A stretch of 8,676 nucleotides of DNA from Firmicutes bacterium UBA4916 (GCA_002398845.1 DHBY01000016.1:1-8676); one strand, 5' to 3'; positions 1 through 5,624 are shown, counted from the first letter of the stretch. The notes: generated by a model from the sequence alone, not told the origin. Translations and numbers: made by a program.

Positions 1-6
1 GTTAAT

Positions 7-828
7 ATGGAGAAAATAGATATTATTACAGAGAAATTAAAAAAAGAAATTTTAGAACTTTTATATCATGATGAAATGTACAATGCTATATTGATTGAAT
101 TAATTCAAAATAATACGAATAGTTTGGGTAAACTTTATATCAATAAAACTGAAAAAGAAATAACTGAAATTTTACATATAAAAAATGATGGCAATTCAAA
201 CTTCACTAATTTCGTATATACATCAACAGATGGACTAAAGGATATTGCATTTAAGATTAAGGAATTAAACTATAGAAAGATTTTATTAGCGGGAAAGCTG
301 GAAGATGTAAATAGTTTATTTAAAATATTAGGCTGCAATAAGACCATAACTCCCAATATTTTTTATAAATTAAATATTGAAAAATATAAAGATATTCATA
401 GGAAATATAAAACCAAAGTTAGACTTGCAAGTTTAAACAATGAAGATATAGATAAGGTTAAAGAGTTTACAGTAAATTTTTTAGAGGCGAAAACTGAAGA
501 AGAAATCATGGAAGTAACTAATGATGGAAAAATATTAGCTAAAATGAAATCAGGAGTTTATTTACTGGATTATGAAAATAATCCTATGGGAATGGCAAGG
601 TTTGTAGGGAAGACTGATAATTTTTCAGAAATCACAAGCGTCTATATTGATAAGGCTTATAGAAATAGAGGATTTGGTAAGGAGTTAATAGGACATATGA
701 TAGATATTGCCATTGAAGAACAAAGAACCCCAATTCTAGCAACGTTGATATCAAATGTCCCTGCGAGGAAAACCTATGAATCAATGGGGTTTGAAAGGCA
801 AGAAGAATATGCATACGAATTTCTATAG
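7..828 (+). CDS. GNAT family N-acetyltransferase with N-terminal extension
   Basis: This encodes a 273-residue cytosolic protein whose C-terminal half is a GNAT (acetyl-CoA dependent N-acyltransferase) fold. The acetyl-CoA pyrophosphate loop is visible as RNRGFG at residues 219-224, preceded by the beta strand ITSVYI (209-214) and followed by the usual helix. The late element VPARKTYESMGF (251-262) matches GNAT motif B. Residues 1 to about 135 form a separate N-terminal region with no motif I recognise; two-part GNATs of this length are common in Firmicutes. The substrate cannot be read from sequence. The ATG at position 7 is the first start in the window, but the frame is open to the left edge, so a more upstream start is possible and its ribosome binding site cannot be seen. 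The stop lies 2 bases before a 39-bp repeat. The family call is firm, the substrate unknown. Confidence 0.85.
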   Translation: MEKIDIITEKLKKEILELLYHDEMYNAILIELIQNNTNSLGKLYINKTEKEITEILHIKNDGNSNFTNFVYTSTDGLKDIAFKIKELNYRKILLAGKLEDVNSLFKILGCNKTITPNIFYKLNIEKYKDIHRKYKTKVRLASLNNEDIDKVKEFTVNFLEAKTEEEIMEVTNDGKILAKMKSGVYLLDYENNPMGMARFVGKTDNFSEITSVYIDKAYRNRGFGKELIGHMIDIAIEEQRTPILATLISNVPARKTYESMGFERQEEYAYEFL

Positions 829-830
829 CT

Positions 831-869
831 TATGTGAATCTGATTACCTTTAGCTATATTATGCCACAA
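831..869. repeat. 39-bp direct repeat, copy 1 (truncated element)
   Basis: This segment matches 1108-1146 at 33 of 39 positions without gaps. The shared part corresponds to the -10 region and first bases of the transcribed part of the - strand unit described at 1036-1162. Here the -10 reads CATAAT rather than TATAAT, the -35 region is poor, and the match stops next to the 3' end of the upstream GNAT gene. It therefore looks like a truncated, decayed second copy of that element. Between 870 and 997 I see only AT-rich sequence without a convincing gene. Confidence 0.7.
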
Positions 870-1010
870 TATAATTAAAACCAAACTTAAATTTTCAAAA
901 TATCCTAGTAATTAATAAAAATAATTATTTAAGTACAAAAAGTTAATTGAATATTGAACTTACTTAGGCTAAATGATAAACTAAGGACAAGGTAATTGGG
1001 AAAAGCAGGG

Positions 1011-1105
1011 TGTGATTGCCACCTCATTTCGGATGAAAAAAATAATCACCCTGTATTGGCCTACAGGGTGATTAAAATGATTTAATCACCTAGGTGGCAA
1101 TCGCA
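1011..1105. repeat. Inverted repeat enclosing nested hairpins
   Basis: The 14-mers at 1011-1024 (tgtgattgccacct) and 1092-1105 (aggtggcaatcgca) are inverted copies with one mismatch. Nested inside are a perfect 13-bp hairpin (1043-1055 with 1062-1074), a perfect 10-bp hairpin (1067-1076 with 1081-1090), and the palindrome cacctaggtg (1087-1096). The hairpins share bases and so cannot all form at once. This density of pairing in 95 bp is far beyond that of the surrounding DNA and is consistent with a structured RNA or a foldable mobile repeat. Confidence 0.75.
1036..1074 (-). terminator. Intrinsic terminator, - strand
   Basis: A perfect 13-bp stem (1043-1055 with 1062-1074, loop 1056-1061) is followed on the - strand by seven consecutive T (complement of the A run at 1036-1042). 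This is a textbook Rho-independent terminator for leftward transcription. There is no T run on the + strand side, so it should not act on rightward transcripts. The only visible source of transcription for it is the - strand promoter about 60 bases away, since no gene lies on that strand. Confidence 0.8.
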
Positions 1106-1128
1106 TTTATGCGAATCCGATTACCTTT
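1036..1128 (-). ncRNA. Candidate structured small RNA or RNA switch, unassigned
   Basis: Read on the - strand, a promoter-like pair (-35 at 1157-1162, -10 at 1135-1140) would start a transcript near 1128. Its 5' end can form an 8-bp stem (1118-1125 with 1096-1103; one G-U pair in the - strand RNA that would be a C-A mismatch in a + strand RNA), or alternatively the small hairpin 1109-1113 with 1102-1106. Next comes a 10-bp stem (1081-1090 with 1067-1076), whose 3' strand overlaps the descending arm of the intrinsic terminator at 1043-1074. Forming one therefore disrupts the other, as in attenuators and riboswitches. The product would be about 90 nt if terminated. Readthrough would run antisense into the 3' end of the GNAT gene at 7-828. 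I matched it to no known RNA family from memory. Promoter plus terminator makes transcription plausible; function is inference. Confidence 0.45.
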
Positions 1129-1146
1129 AATTATATTATAACACAA
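1108..1146. repeat. 39-bp direct repeat, copy 2
   Basis: This is the partner of 831-869 (33 of 39 identical). It spans the -10 box and first transcribed bases of the - strand unit and includes the right half of the short palindrome cgcatttatgcg (1102-1113). Here the -10 hexamer is the consensus TATAAT, suggesting this copy is the more intact one. Confidence 0.7.
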
Positions 1147-1162
1147 AGATGTCTAAAGTAAA
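1135..1162 (-). promoter_or_regulatory. Predicted sigma-A type promoter, - strand
   Basis: On the - strand, TTTACT (1157-1162, 4 of 6 to consensus) and TATAAT (1135-1140, perfect) are separated by 16 bases. The predicted start is about 1126-1128. In AT-rich DNA such pairs arise by chance, but the perfect -10, its position in front of a structured segment and the intrinsic terminator downstream strengthen the call. Confidence 0.5.
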
Positions 1163-1198
1163 CATATATAAATTTATTGATTTATTGGAGGAATACCT

Positions 1199-1312
1199 AT
1201 GGGAAAAGCAGGAGAAAAATTATTTAAAGAAGGAATAATAGAAGAAAATGTAACCAAAATAAGAAAAGTACCCAAGAAATATGTACATAACCATTACCTA
1301 TTATTACAATGA
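1199..1312 (+). pseudogene. C-terminal fragment of an unrecognised protein (copy A), now a 37-codon ORF
   Basis: The reading frame from ATG 1199 to TGA 1310-1312 matches the C-terminal 36 residues of the fragment ending at 6274 (27 of 36 identical; shared KVRKVP-like block and HNHxLLLQ end). The natural protein must have been longer, so this is a remnant. Remarkably, it now has its own ATG with GGAGG at 1187-1191, seven bases upstream. That start region lies inside the putative 191-bp insertion, which may have supplied a new translation start in frame. Most differences from copy B are conservative, and the frame and stop are kept. I do not recognise the protein family. It could be a dead fragment or a newly expressed mini-protein. 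Confidence 0.5.
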
Positions 1313-1429
1313 TAAAAACTTTCAAAGGAGATCTGGCCTATGGAGAAATATGTTTTAACGAAACTAACTGAAGGCTATGTTAAAGAAATTTGTAATTGGA
1401 GATATAACGGGAATTATTCAGTTTATAAC
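1201..1429. repeat. Duplicated two-gene segment, copy A (decayed)
   Basis: This stretch aligns without gaps to 6163-6391, at a constant offset of 4962 bases. Identity is high by eye, roughly 85-90 % in the first 130 bases. It covers the end of the unrecognised protein fragment, the intergenic ribosome binding site region and the first 30 codons of a GNAT gene. Beyond 1429 the match breaks and resumes only weakly. Confidence 0.85.
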
Positions 1430-1486
1430 GTTAAAAGATATAGATTTGGGGTTATACTATTTTATTTAAATAGTAAACTAATATGA
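1340..1486 (+). pseudogene. Truncated GNAT acetyltransferase, paralog of the gene at 6302
   Basis: The first 30 residues from ATG 1340 match the start of the GNAT at 6302-6781 (24 of 30 identical, including EICxWRY and YSVYN), with the same kind of AAAGGAG site upstream. After codon 30 the relative's next stretch (about residues 31-47) is largely missing. The remaining 18 codons weakly resemble its residues 48-65 before a stop at 1484-1486. The acetyl-CoA loop and the rest of the catalytic fold are absent, so no active acetyltransferase can be made. The decay is an internal deletion plus early termination; nothing further of the gene is recognisable before the next GNAT at 1554. Confidence 0.75.
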
Positions 1487-1553
1487 TAATATTGAAAAAT
1501 CCATGTAATCAGCCAATGTTTTATTGTCAAATCAGCAAAGAAAGGAAAGTGAA

Positions 1554-2132
1554 ATGGAAATGGACAATGCATATTTAGTATTACCGTCAGAGGAACATGA
1601 ACAATTATATATTGATATGATGACTGAATGGGAAAATACAGGAGAGCATATTTATCCAGGTGCAATAAAAAGGAAAGGAATGAATTATTCTGATTGGCTA
1701 GATGTTGTTAAATCATATAATCATAGAGAAACTTGCCCATCTCATCTAGTACCTTCAGATACCTATTTCTTAATAGATGATAATAAAAAGATACTTGGTG
1801 CCATAAGTATACGCCACTATTTAAGTGAAAATTTGCTTAACACTGGTGGACATATTGGATATGGAATTTGTCCAACGGAAAGACGAAAAGGTTATGCAAA
1901 AACTATGCTAAAAATGGCATTAGAAAAATGTGTTAAGTTAGGCATAGAAAAAGTTCTTGTGACATGTGATAAAATCAATATGGCATCAGCCAAAACTATA
2001 CTTGCAAATGGTGGTATATTGGAAAATGAGGTTGTTGAGGATGATGGAAATATAGTTCAAAGATACTGGATAGATATATCTGAACTTGCACATATAGAAG
2101 GAGGGACTGCTGATGAAGCTAGTACAGAATAA
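1554..2132 (+). CDS. GNAT family N-acetyltransferase
   Basis: This 192-residue protein is a single-domain GNAT enzyme. The signature is contiguous: GGHIGYGICPTERRKGYA (98-115), with the acetyl-CoA loop RRKGYA at 110-115, then an amphipathic helix, and ASAKTILANGGILENEV (144-160) as the C-terminal GNAT element. The family normally ends near YWIDI (171-175); the last 17 residues are extra and overlap the next gene's start. Substrate is unknown; relatives are usually annotated only as N-acetyltransferases, some linked to amino-group detoxification. I chose ATG 1554 because a purine-rich AAAGGAAAG site precedes it. A TTG at 1524 would add 10 residues but lacks a good site, and ATG 1560 is also possible. 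The stop lies 20 bases inside the downstream flavin reductase gene, suggesting translational coupling. Confidence 0.85.
   Translation: MEMDNAYLVLPSEEHEQLYIDMMTEWENTGEHIYPGAIKRKGMNYSDWLDVVKSYNHRETCPSHLVPSDTYFLIDDNKKILGAISIRHYLSENLLNTGGHIGYGICPTERRKGYAKTMLKMALEKCVKLGIEKVLVTCDKINMASAKTILANGGILENEVVEDDGNIVQRYWIDISELAHIEGGTADEASTE
2098..2105 (+). promoter_or_regulatory. Ribosome binding site inside the upstream GNAT gene
   Basis: AAGGAGGG lies seven bases before ATG 2113 and inside the coding sequence of the preceding GNAT. It fixes the start of the flavin reductase-like gene and shows that the two genes overlap by 20 bases. Confidence 0.75.
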
Positions 2133-2649
2133 TTTATATAATGGGATAATGGCATTACCTTCTTTTCCAGTTGTTTTTGTTACAGTAGAACGTAATATTA
2201 TGGTTGCAGCAGCATTTCATTTCTATTCATTTAATCCTCCGTCTGTAATGGTAGGGATTAAGCCTGAAAAATATACTTATGAATTGATTACATCAAATAA
2301 AGAATTCGTAATAAATATACCAACAAAGGATCAGCTAGATAAAATACACATTTGTGGCACTATCTCAGGGCGACATGAAGACAAGTATCAGAAAGCATCC
2401 TTTACACCACAAAAAGGAAACAAGGTCAACAGCTATATTATAAAAGAATGTCCAGTAAATATTGAATGTGAAGTTGTACATCAGATCAATTACAAAGGTA
2501 GCCATAAATGGTTCATTGGAGAAATAAGAGAAGTTCATATAGATGAAAATTATATTCGCGATGATGCACTAATGTTTTGGCTCGGGCAGTTTAGAACTGT
2601 AGGTGAGGTAATTGAGGGTGTTTGTAATGAAGAACTTTTAAAGAGATGA
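2113..2649 (+). CDS. Flavin reductase-like FMN-binding split-barrel protein
   Basis: This encodes a 178-residue protein of the flavin reductase / flavoredoxin type (FMN-binding split barrel), expected to bind FMN and act as a cytosolic NAD(P)H-dependent flavin reductase or small electron carrier. Supporting features in order are SFPVVFVTVERN (17-28), the NPPSVMVGI strand (41-49), YELITSNKEFVINIP (56-70), the flavin-loop region CGTISGRHEDKY (81-92), IECEV (117-121), and the closing HKWFIGEIREVHID (131-144). Length is normal for the family. The start is set by the strong site at 2098-2105. It overlaps the upstream GNAT by 20 bases, so the pair is probably co-translated, although no known pathway joins them. 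The electron acceptor cannot be predicted. The family call is confident. Confidence 0.88.
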   Translation: MKLVQNNLYNGIMALPSFPVVFVTVERNIMVAAAFHFYSFNPPSVMVGIKPEKYTYELITSNKEFVINIPTKDQLDKIHICGTISGRHEDKYQKASFTPQKGNKVNSYIIKECPVNIECEVVHQINYKGSHKWFIGEIREVHIDENYIRDDALMFWLGQFRTVGEVIEGVCNEELLKR

Positions 2650-2682
2650 AATACACCTACTCTTAGACAGAGGGGAATCTCA

Positions 2683-2851
2683 TTGAACAACCCATATTTT
2701 AAAATAGAGGATGCTGGATTAAAAGTTGAAAATTATTATTGTAGAAGTAGAGATATTTAATGATGATTTTTTGACAAAGGTTTGTATAGAAGGAAGTGTA
2801 AATTTATATAGACATAATTTGAGAAACCATGTATTAGATAAAATATTATAG
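2683..2851 (+). pseudogene. Probable frameshifted remnant of an unrecognised gene
   Basis: The gap 2650-2870 contains two short adjoining frames that read like one broken protein. Frame one runs from TTG 2683 to the stop at 2758-2760 (ending VENYYCRSRDI). Frame two is open from 2723 to the stop at 2849-2851 and reads IIVEVEIFNDDFLTKVCIEG and onward. The sensible join is around 2728-2740, in the run AAAATTATTATT, where a one- or two-base slip would link ...GLKVE to IIVEVEIFNDD. Composition looks protein-like (mixed acidic and hydrophobic residues) rather than random AT-rich translation. I do not recognise a family. It could also be two unrelated non-coding frames. Confidence 0.35.
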
Positions 2852-2870
2852 AATAAGGGGTGTTTGTACA

Positions 2871-3173
2871 ATGAAGGAAAATATAGGTGTATGTGGATGT
2901 ATTTGTAGCGATTGTAGGATTTACGAAACAAATTGCAAAGGATGTCATGCAATAGAAGGAAAGGCATGTTGGCTACACGAAGTAGGACTTAATATCTGTG
3001 ATTTTTATGAATGCAGCGTAATCAACAAAGGATTAACCCATTGTGGCGAGTGTTCAGAAATTCCTTGCGGGAAGTTTTGGAAAAATAAAAATCCGAAATT
3101 GACAGAAGAAGAACATAAGAAAATAGTAAAGGAAAGAGTTATTCTATTAAAAGGGGAAACCCGTAGAATATAG
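2871..3173 (+). CDS. DUF3795 family cysteine-rich protein
   Basis: This 100-residue protein has twelve cysteines in its first 66 residues (8, 10, 12, 15, 22, 25, 33, 43, 48, 58, 61, 66). The arrangement CGCICSDC (8-15), CKGC (22-25), C58-x2-C61 and IPCGKFW (64-70) is that of DUF3795 proteins. These are widespread in Clostridia and methanogens, and the cysteines are presumed to bind zinc or an iron-sulfur cluster. No biochemical function is established that I know of. The C-terminal 30 residues are lysine- and glutamate-rich and probably helical. A site AAGGGG precedes ATG 2871 at about 10 bases. The gene follows a degenerate region and sits 37 bases before the nucleotidyltransferase-like gene, probably in the same transcript. 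Confidence 0.8.
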   Translation: MKENIGVCGCICSDCRIYETNCKGCHAIEGKACWLHEVGLNICDFYECSVINKGLTHCGECSEIPCGKFWKNKNPKLTEEEHKKIVKERVILLKGETRRI

Positions 3174-3210
3174 AATTATAACTGCCAATCTTGTGGAAGG
3201 GGTTTTTTAA

Positions 3211-3840
3211 ATGACTTTATTGAGAGAATCAGGGGTTCTTATAGATATTATTGAAAATAGCTTTCATTTAATGAAAGTTGTAGAAGTATTATATAGGTTT
3301 AAAATCGAAGATTGTTATATTGGGGCAGGTGCTGTTGTGCAAACTGTATGGAACACATTAACTAATCGCGTACCTAATTATGGAATAGATGATGTTGATA
3401 TAGCTTTTTATAATTCAAAAAACATTGAAGAAAAATATGAGAAAGAAATTGTCGAATATTTAAATCAAGAATTAGGGAAATACCCCTTTTGGCTTGATGT
3501 GAAGAATCAGGCGAGAGTCCATTTATGGTATAAAGATAAATTTGGGTACGATATTGAGCCATATAAATCCATTGAAGATGCAATTAATACTTGGCCAACA
3601 ACGGCTAATTCATTAGGAGTAAGAATGATATCTGAAGAGTGTTGGGAAATTTATGCTCCTTTTGGACTTGCGGATATTTTTGAAATGAAAGTCGTCGCTA
3701 ATAACAGACAAATAACTAAAGATATATATGATAGTAAGGTTAAAAAATGGGTTCAAAAATGGCCCGAATTAGAGGTAGTTCAGTGGAACAATAAATTAAT
3801 CCCATTTGCTAGAAATAAAAAAGTGTATGTAAGAAAGTAG
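3211..3840 (+). CDS. DUF925-type nucleotidyltransferase-like protein
   Basis: This encodes a 209-residue protein of the NTP_transf_6 / DUF925 family, a minimal nucleotidyltransferase fold. The glycine loop YIGAGAVVQTVWN (36-48) stands in place of the usual GS motif. The metal-binding acidic pair appears in IDDVDIAFYN (59-68; Asp61 and Asp63 the likely ligands). A third conserved acid is Asp96 in LDVKNQARVHLW (95-106). The C-terminal part, with YAPFGLADIFEMKVVANN (148-165) and a Trp-rich helix ending PELEVVQWN, is typical of the family. Members are thought to transfer NMP groups, but no substrate is established. The start follows GGAAGGGG at 3195-3202. Length is normal, with no truncation. Antibiotic inactivation is sometimes guessed for such proteins; nothing here proves it. 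Confidence 0.85.
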   Translation: MTLLRESGVLIDIIENSFHLMKVVEVLYRFKIEDCYIGAGAVVQTVWNTLTNRVPNYGIDDVDIAFYNSKNIEEKYEKEIVEYLNQELGKYPFWLDVKNQARVHLWYKDKFGYDIEPYKSIEDAINTWPTTANSLGVRMISEECWEIYAPFGLADIFEMKVVANNRQITKDIYDSKVKKWVQKWPELEVVQWNNKLIPFARNKKVYVRK

Positions 3841-3879
3841 GGTTGGAAAAGAAAGCAGAATTTGAAATAAGAAGGTATA

Positions 3880-3969
3880 ATGTGGAACTCATTTAATTCT
3901 GATAAAATTCTTAGGGCTTTTGAAGTAAAAGATAATAATTGTATATTATTATGCAATAAAAGTAATTAA
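3880..3969 (+). CDS. Small ORF of 29 codons, doubtful
   Basis: In the 146-base gap before the radical SAM gene, ATG 3880 opens a 29-residue frame (begins MWNSFNSDKILRAFEVKD) closed by TAA 3967-3969, with AGAAGG just four bases upstream. The spacing is tight and no family is recognised. It may be a genuine microprotein, a gene scrap or chance. No hairpin terminator is visible in this gap. Confidence 0.2.
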   Translation: MWNSFNSDKILRAFEVKDNNCILLCNKSN

Positions 3970-3986
3970 TCAAAAAGGAGAATATT

Positions 3987-4865
3987 ATGCATGAAACAGA
4001 AGTAAAAGGTATCCTATCCCCTCAGAATGGAATGAATATATATCGTGGTTGTACTCATGGCTGTATTTATTGTGATTCAAGGAGTAAGTGTTATCAGATG
4101 AATCATGATTTTGAAGATGTAGAGGTAAAGGTAAATGCTCCCGAAATTTTAGAGGAGGCTCTGCGTAGAAAAAGAAAGAAATGTATGATAAGCACTGGAG
4201 CAATGAGTGATCCATATATTCATTTGGAGGAAAAGCTAGAAAACACTAGAAAGTGTATAGAGCTTATTTATTCCTATGGATTTGGACTAGCTATACAGAC
4301 AAAATCTACAAGAATTTTAAGGGATTTGGATTTACTTAAAAAAATTAATGAAAAGACAAAATGTGTGGTACAAATGACCCTTACTACTTATGATGAAGAC
4401 TTGTGCAAGGTTATTGAACCTAATGTGAGCACTACAAGGGAACGATTTGAGACCTTAAAGATAATGCATGATAATGGAATTCCAACAGTAGTTTGGTTGA
4501 GTCCTATTTTACCTTTTATTAATGATACAGAGGAAAATATCCAGGGAATTTTGGATTATTGTGTAAAGGCAAAAGTACATGGCATTATTTGTTTTGGCAT
4601 GGGATTAACCTTAAGGGAAGGAAATCGGGAATATTTTTATAAAAAGCTGGATGAACATTTTCAAGGAATGAAAGCTAGATATATTGAAAGGTATAACTAT
4701 GCATATCAAATAAATAGCCCTAACAATGATAAATTGATGAGTATAATGGAAAAAACGTGTAAATCCCATGGTATATTGTATGATATTGAAGAATGTTTTA
4801 ATTATCTTCATAAGTTTGAGGAAAGAAATAAGTATGAACAGTTAATGTTTCCTGGATTAGATTAG
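3987..4865 (+). CDS. Radical SAM protein, SPL-like (COG1533) family
   Basis: This encodes a 292-residue radical SAM enzyme expected to bind a [4Fe-4S] cluster and cleave S-adenosylmethionine. The cluster motif CTHGCIYC gives Cys22, Cys26 and Cys29 in the canonical CxxxCxxC spacing. It is preceded by MNIYRGC, as in the spore photoproduct lyase-like (SplB, COG1533) group. Further features are the ISTGAMSDPYIHLE block (69-82), the QTKSTRILRDLDLL strand-helix unit (103-116), and the barrel strand PTVVWLSPILPFIND (165-179). The protein ends in a short tail with QLMFPGLD. Its DNA-repair role is doubtful: similarity is confined to the radical SAM barrel, and many SPL-like proteins have unknown substrates. 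AAAAAGGAG at 3972-3980 supports ATG 3987. It is followed by 177 bases without a gene. Confidence 0.85.
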   Translation: MHETEVKGILSPQNGMNIYRGCTHGCIYCDSRSKCYQMNHDFEDVEVKVNAPEILEEALRRKRKKCMISTGAMSDPYIHLEEKLENTRKCIELIYSYGFGLAIQTKSTRILRDLDLLKKINEKTKCVVQMTLTTYDEDLCKVIEPNVSTTRERFETLKIMHDNGIPTVVWLSPILPFINDTEENIQGILDYCVKAKVHGIICFGMGLTLREGNREYFYKKLDEHFQGMKARYIERYNYAYQINSPNNDKLMSIMEKTCKSHGILYDIEECFNYLHKFEERNKYEQLMFPGLD

Positions 4866-4997
4866 CTGGAACTGTACTAGAGACTGATTTACTAGTTTTA
4901 AAGCAAAAATAATAGTAAAATATTTATATAATTCAAAATTTACTGGATAAGGCAATATAGGGCATATAGTGGAGCATATATTTTTATCCAAGGAAGT

Positions 4998-5021
4998 ACT
5001 TTTAAGATAACTTTTAAGAGA
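4998..5021. repeat. 12-bp tandem repeat upstream of the phosphatase gene
   Basis: Two adjacent 12-mers, acttttaagata and acttttaagaga, differ at one base and lie 22 bases before ATG 5043. A weak 7-bp inverted repeat (4944-4950 with 4984-4990) is just upstream. They could be an operator or leftover repeats; the sequence does not decide. The rest of the 4866-5042 gap shows no gene and no intrinsic terminator. Confidence 0.4.
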
Positions 5022-5042
5022 TAAAATTGGGGGAATGTAGAA

Positions 5043-5606
5043 ATGAAAACTGATGTCTATTTTGTTCGGCACGCTCAGCCAGATTTTTTAGTCAAGGATG
5101 ATAAGATACGACCTTTATCAGAAAAAGGAATGGAAGATACTAAGAAAGTTACATATACATTAATTGACAAGAATATTATTTCCATTTATTCAAGCCCATT
5201 TAAAAGGTCTATTGATACCATAAAGGACTTTGCCGAAAGCACAGGAATGGAAATTAAAATTGAAAATGATTTTCGTGAACGCAAGGTAGGAGAATGGGTA
5301 GAAGATTTTAGGGCATTTTCACAAAAACAATGGGAAGATTTCGATTTTAGGCTTGATAATGGAGAAACATTAAGGGAAGTACAAGAACGGAATATATCCG
5401 CACTTTTTAAAGTGATAAATAATAATCTGGGCAAAAGTGTAGCTATTGCAACTCATGGCACTGCCTTAAGTACAATTATAAATTATTTCAATCCAAGTTT
5501 TGGATACACTGATTTCTGGAGTATTGTCGATAAGATGCCATATATTTTAAATTTTAGATTTAATGGCATGGAATTTGAATATATTAAAGAGATTGAAATT
5601 AAATAA
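5043..5606 (+). CDS. Histidine phosphatase (phosphoglycerate mutase-like) family protein
   Basis: This encodes a 187-residue cytosolic histidine phosphatase of branch 1. The phosphorylated histidine lies in FVRHAQ (7-12), with Arg9 and His10. The second arginine is Arg55 in YSSPFKRSIDTI (49-60), the acid donor is likely Glu79 in FRERKVGEW (77-85), and the second catalytic histidine is His138 in IATHGT (135-140). The full catalytic set is present and length is normal, so the enzyme is probably active on a phosphate ester, which I cannot name. Relatives include phosphoglycerate mutases, alpha-ribazole phosphatase and broad phosphatases; no cobalamin genes are nearby to support ribazole phosphatase. 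A GGGGGAA site lies about eight bases before ATG 5043. The NUDIX gene begins 18 bases downstream, so the two hydrolases probably share a transcript. Confidence 0.88.
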   Translation: MKTDVYFVRHAQPDFLVKDDKIRPLSEKGMEDTKKVTYTLIDKNIISIYSSPFKRSIDTIKDFAESTGMEIKIENDFRERKVGEWVEDFRAFSQKQWEDFDFRLDNGETLREVQERNISALFKVINNNLGKSVAIATHGTALSTIINYFNPSFGYTDFWSIVDKMPYILNFRFNGMEFEYIKEIEIK

Positions 5607-5624
5607 TATAGGGGGAAATATTCT

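Larger units (their letters stand above)
1010..1200. mobile_element. Possible small non-autonomous insertion flanked by a 12-bp direct repeat
   Basis: The 12-mer gggaaaagcagg occurs at 998-1009 and again at 1201-1212, exactly bracketing about 191 bp. The downstream copy continues into a decayed gene fragment whose relative at 6163 is uninterrupted. The sequence just left of the upstream copy (991-1009) also resembles the uninterrupted relative (about 16 of 19 bases). The simplest reading is that a 191-bp segment entered this fragment and duplicated 12 bp of target. The insert carries the structured - strand unit and one copy of the 39-bp repeat. It encodes no transposase, and its outer ends are not inverted repeats of each other, so its mechanism and mobility are unproven. 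A local duplication could give the same picture. Confidence 0.4.

Noticed and set aside
632..814. - strand open frame inside the first GNAT gene, and similar - strand frames inside the other genes
   Set aside because: They lie wholly within well-supported + strand genes, show low-complexity translations without motifs, and have no plausible ribosome binding sites.
954..982. + strand promoter TTGAAC-17-TAAACT
   Set aside because: Matches are only moderate and such pairs are frequent in AT-rich DNA; no intact gene begins soon after.
930..1036. Type I toxin or small peptide on the - strand after the terminator (about 32 codons)
   Set aside because: No ribosome binding site, and the frame lacks the hydrophobic-plus-basic pattern of such toxins; only its ATG and length are suggestive.
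1011..1105. Integron attC-like recombination site
   Set aside because: The nested palindromes are suggestive, but I find no GTTRRRY core boxes, no regular sites after the other genes and no integrase.
1090..1130. Resemblance of aggtggcaatcgca on the + strand to the T-box antiterminator consensus
   Set aside because: There is no recognisable stem I or specifier loop upstream, no + strand terminator with a T run, and no aminoacyl-tRNA synthetase or amino acid gene downstream.
1524..1553. TTG start that would lengthen the second GNAT by 10 residues
   Set aside because: No good ribosome binding site precedes it, the extra residues are not typical of the family, and ATG 1554 has a purine-rich site at normal distance.
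2771..2803. TTGACA as a -35 box before the DUF3795 gene
   Set aside because: A perfect hexamer, but no acceptable -10 box lies 16-18 bases downstream.
3987..4865. Assigning the radical SAM protein as spore photoproduct lyase (splB)
   Set aside because: Only the barrel and cluster motif are shared with the wider family; neighbours and C-terminal sequence give no support for DNA repair.
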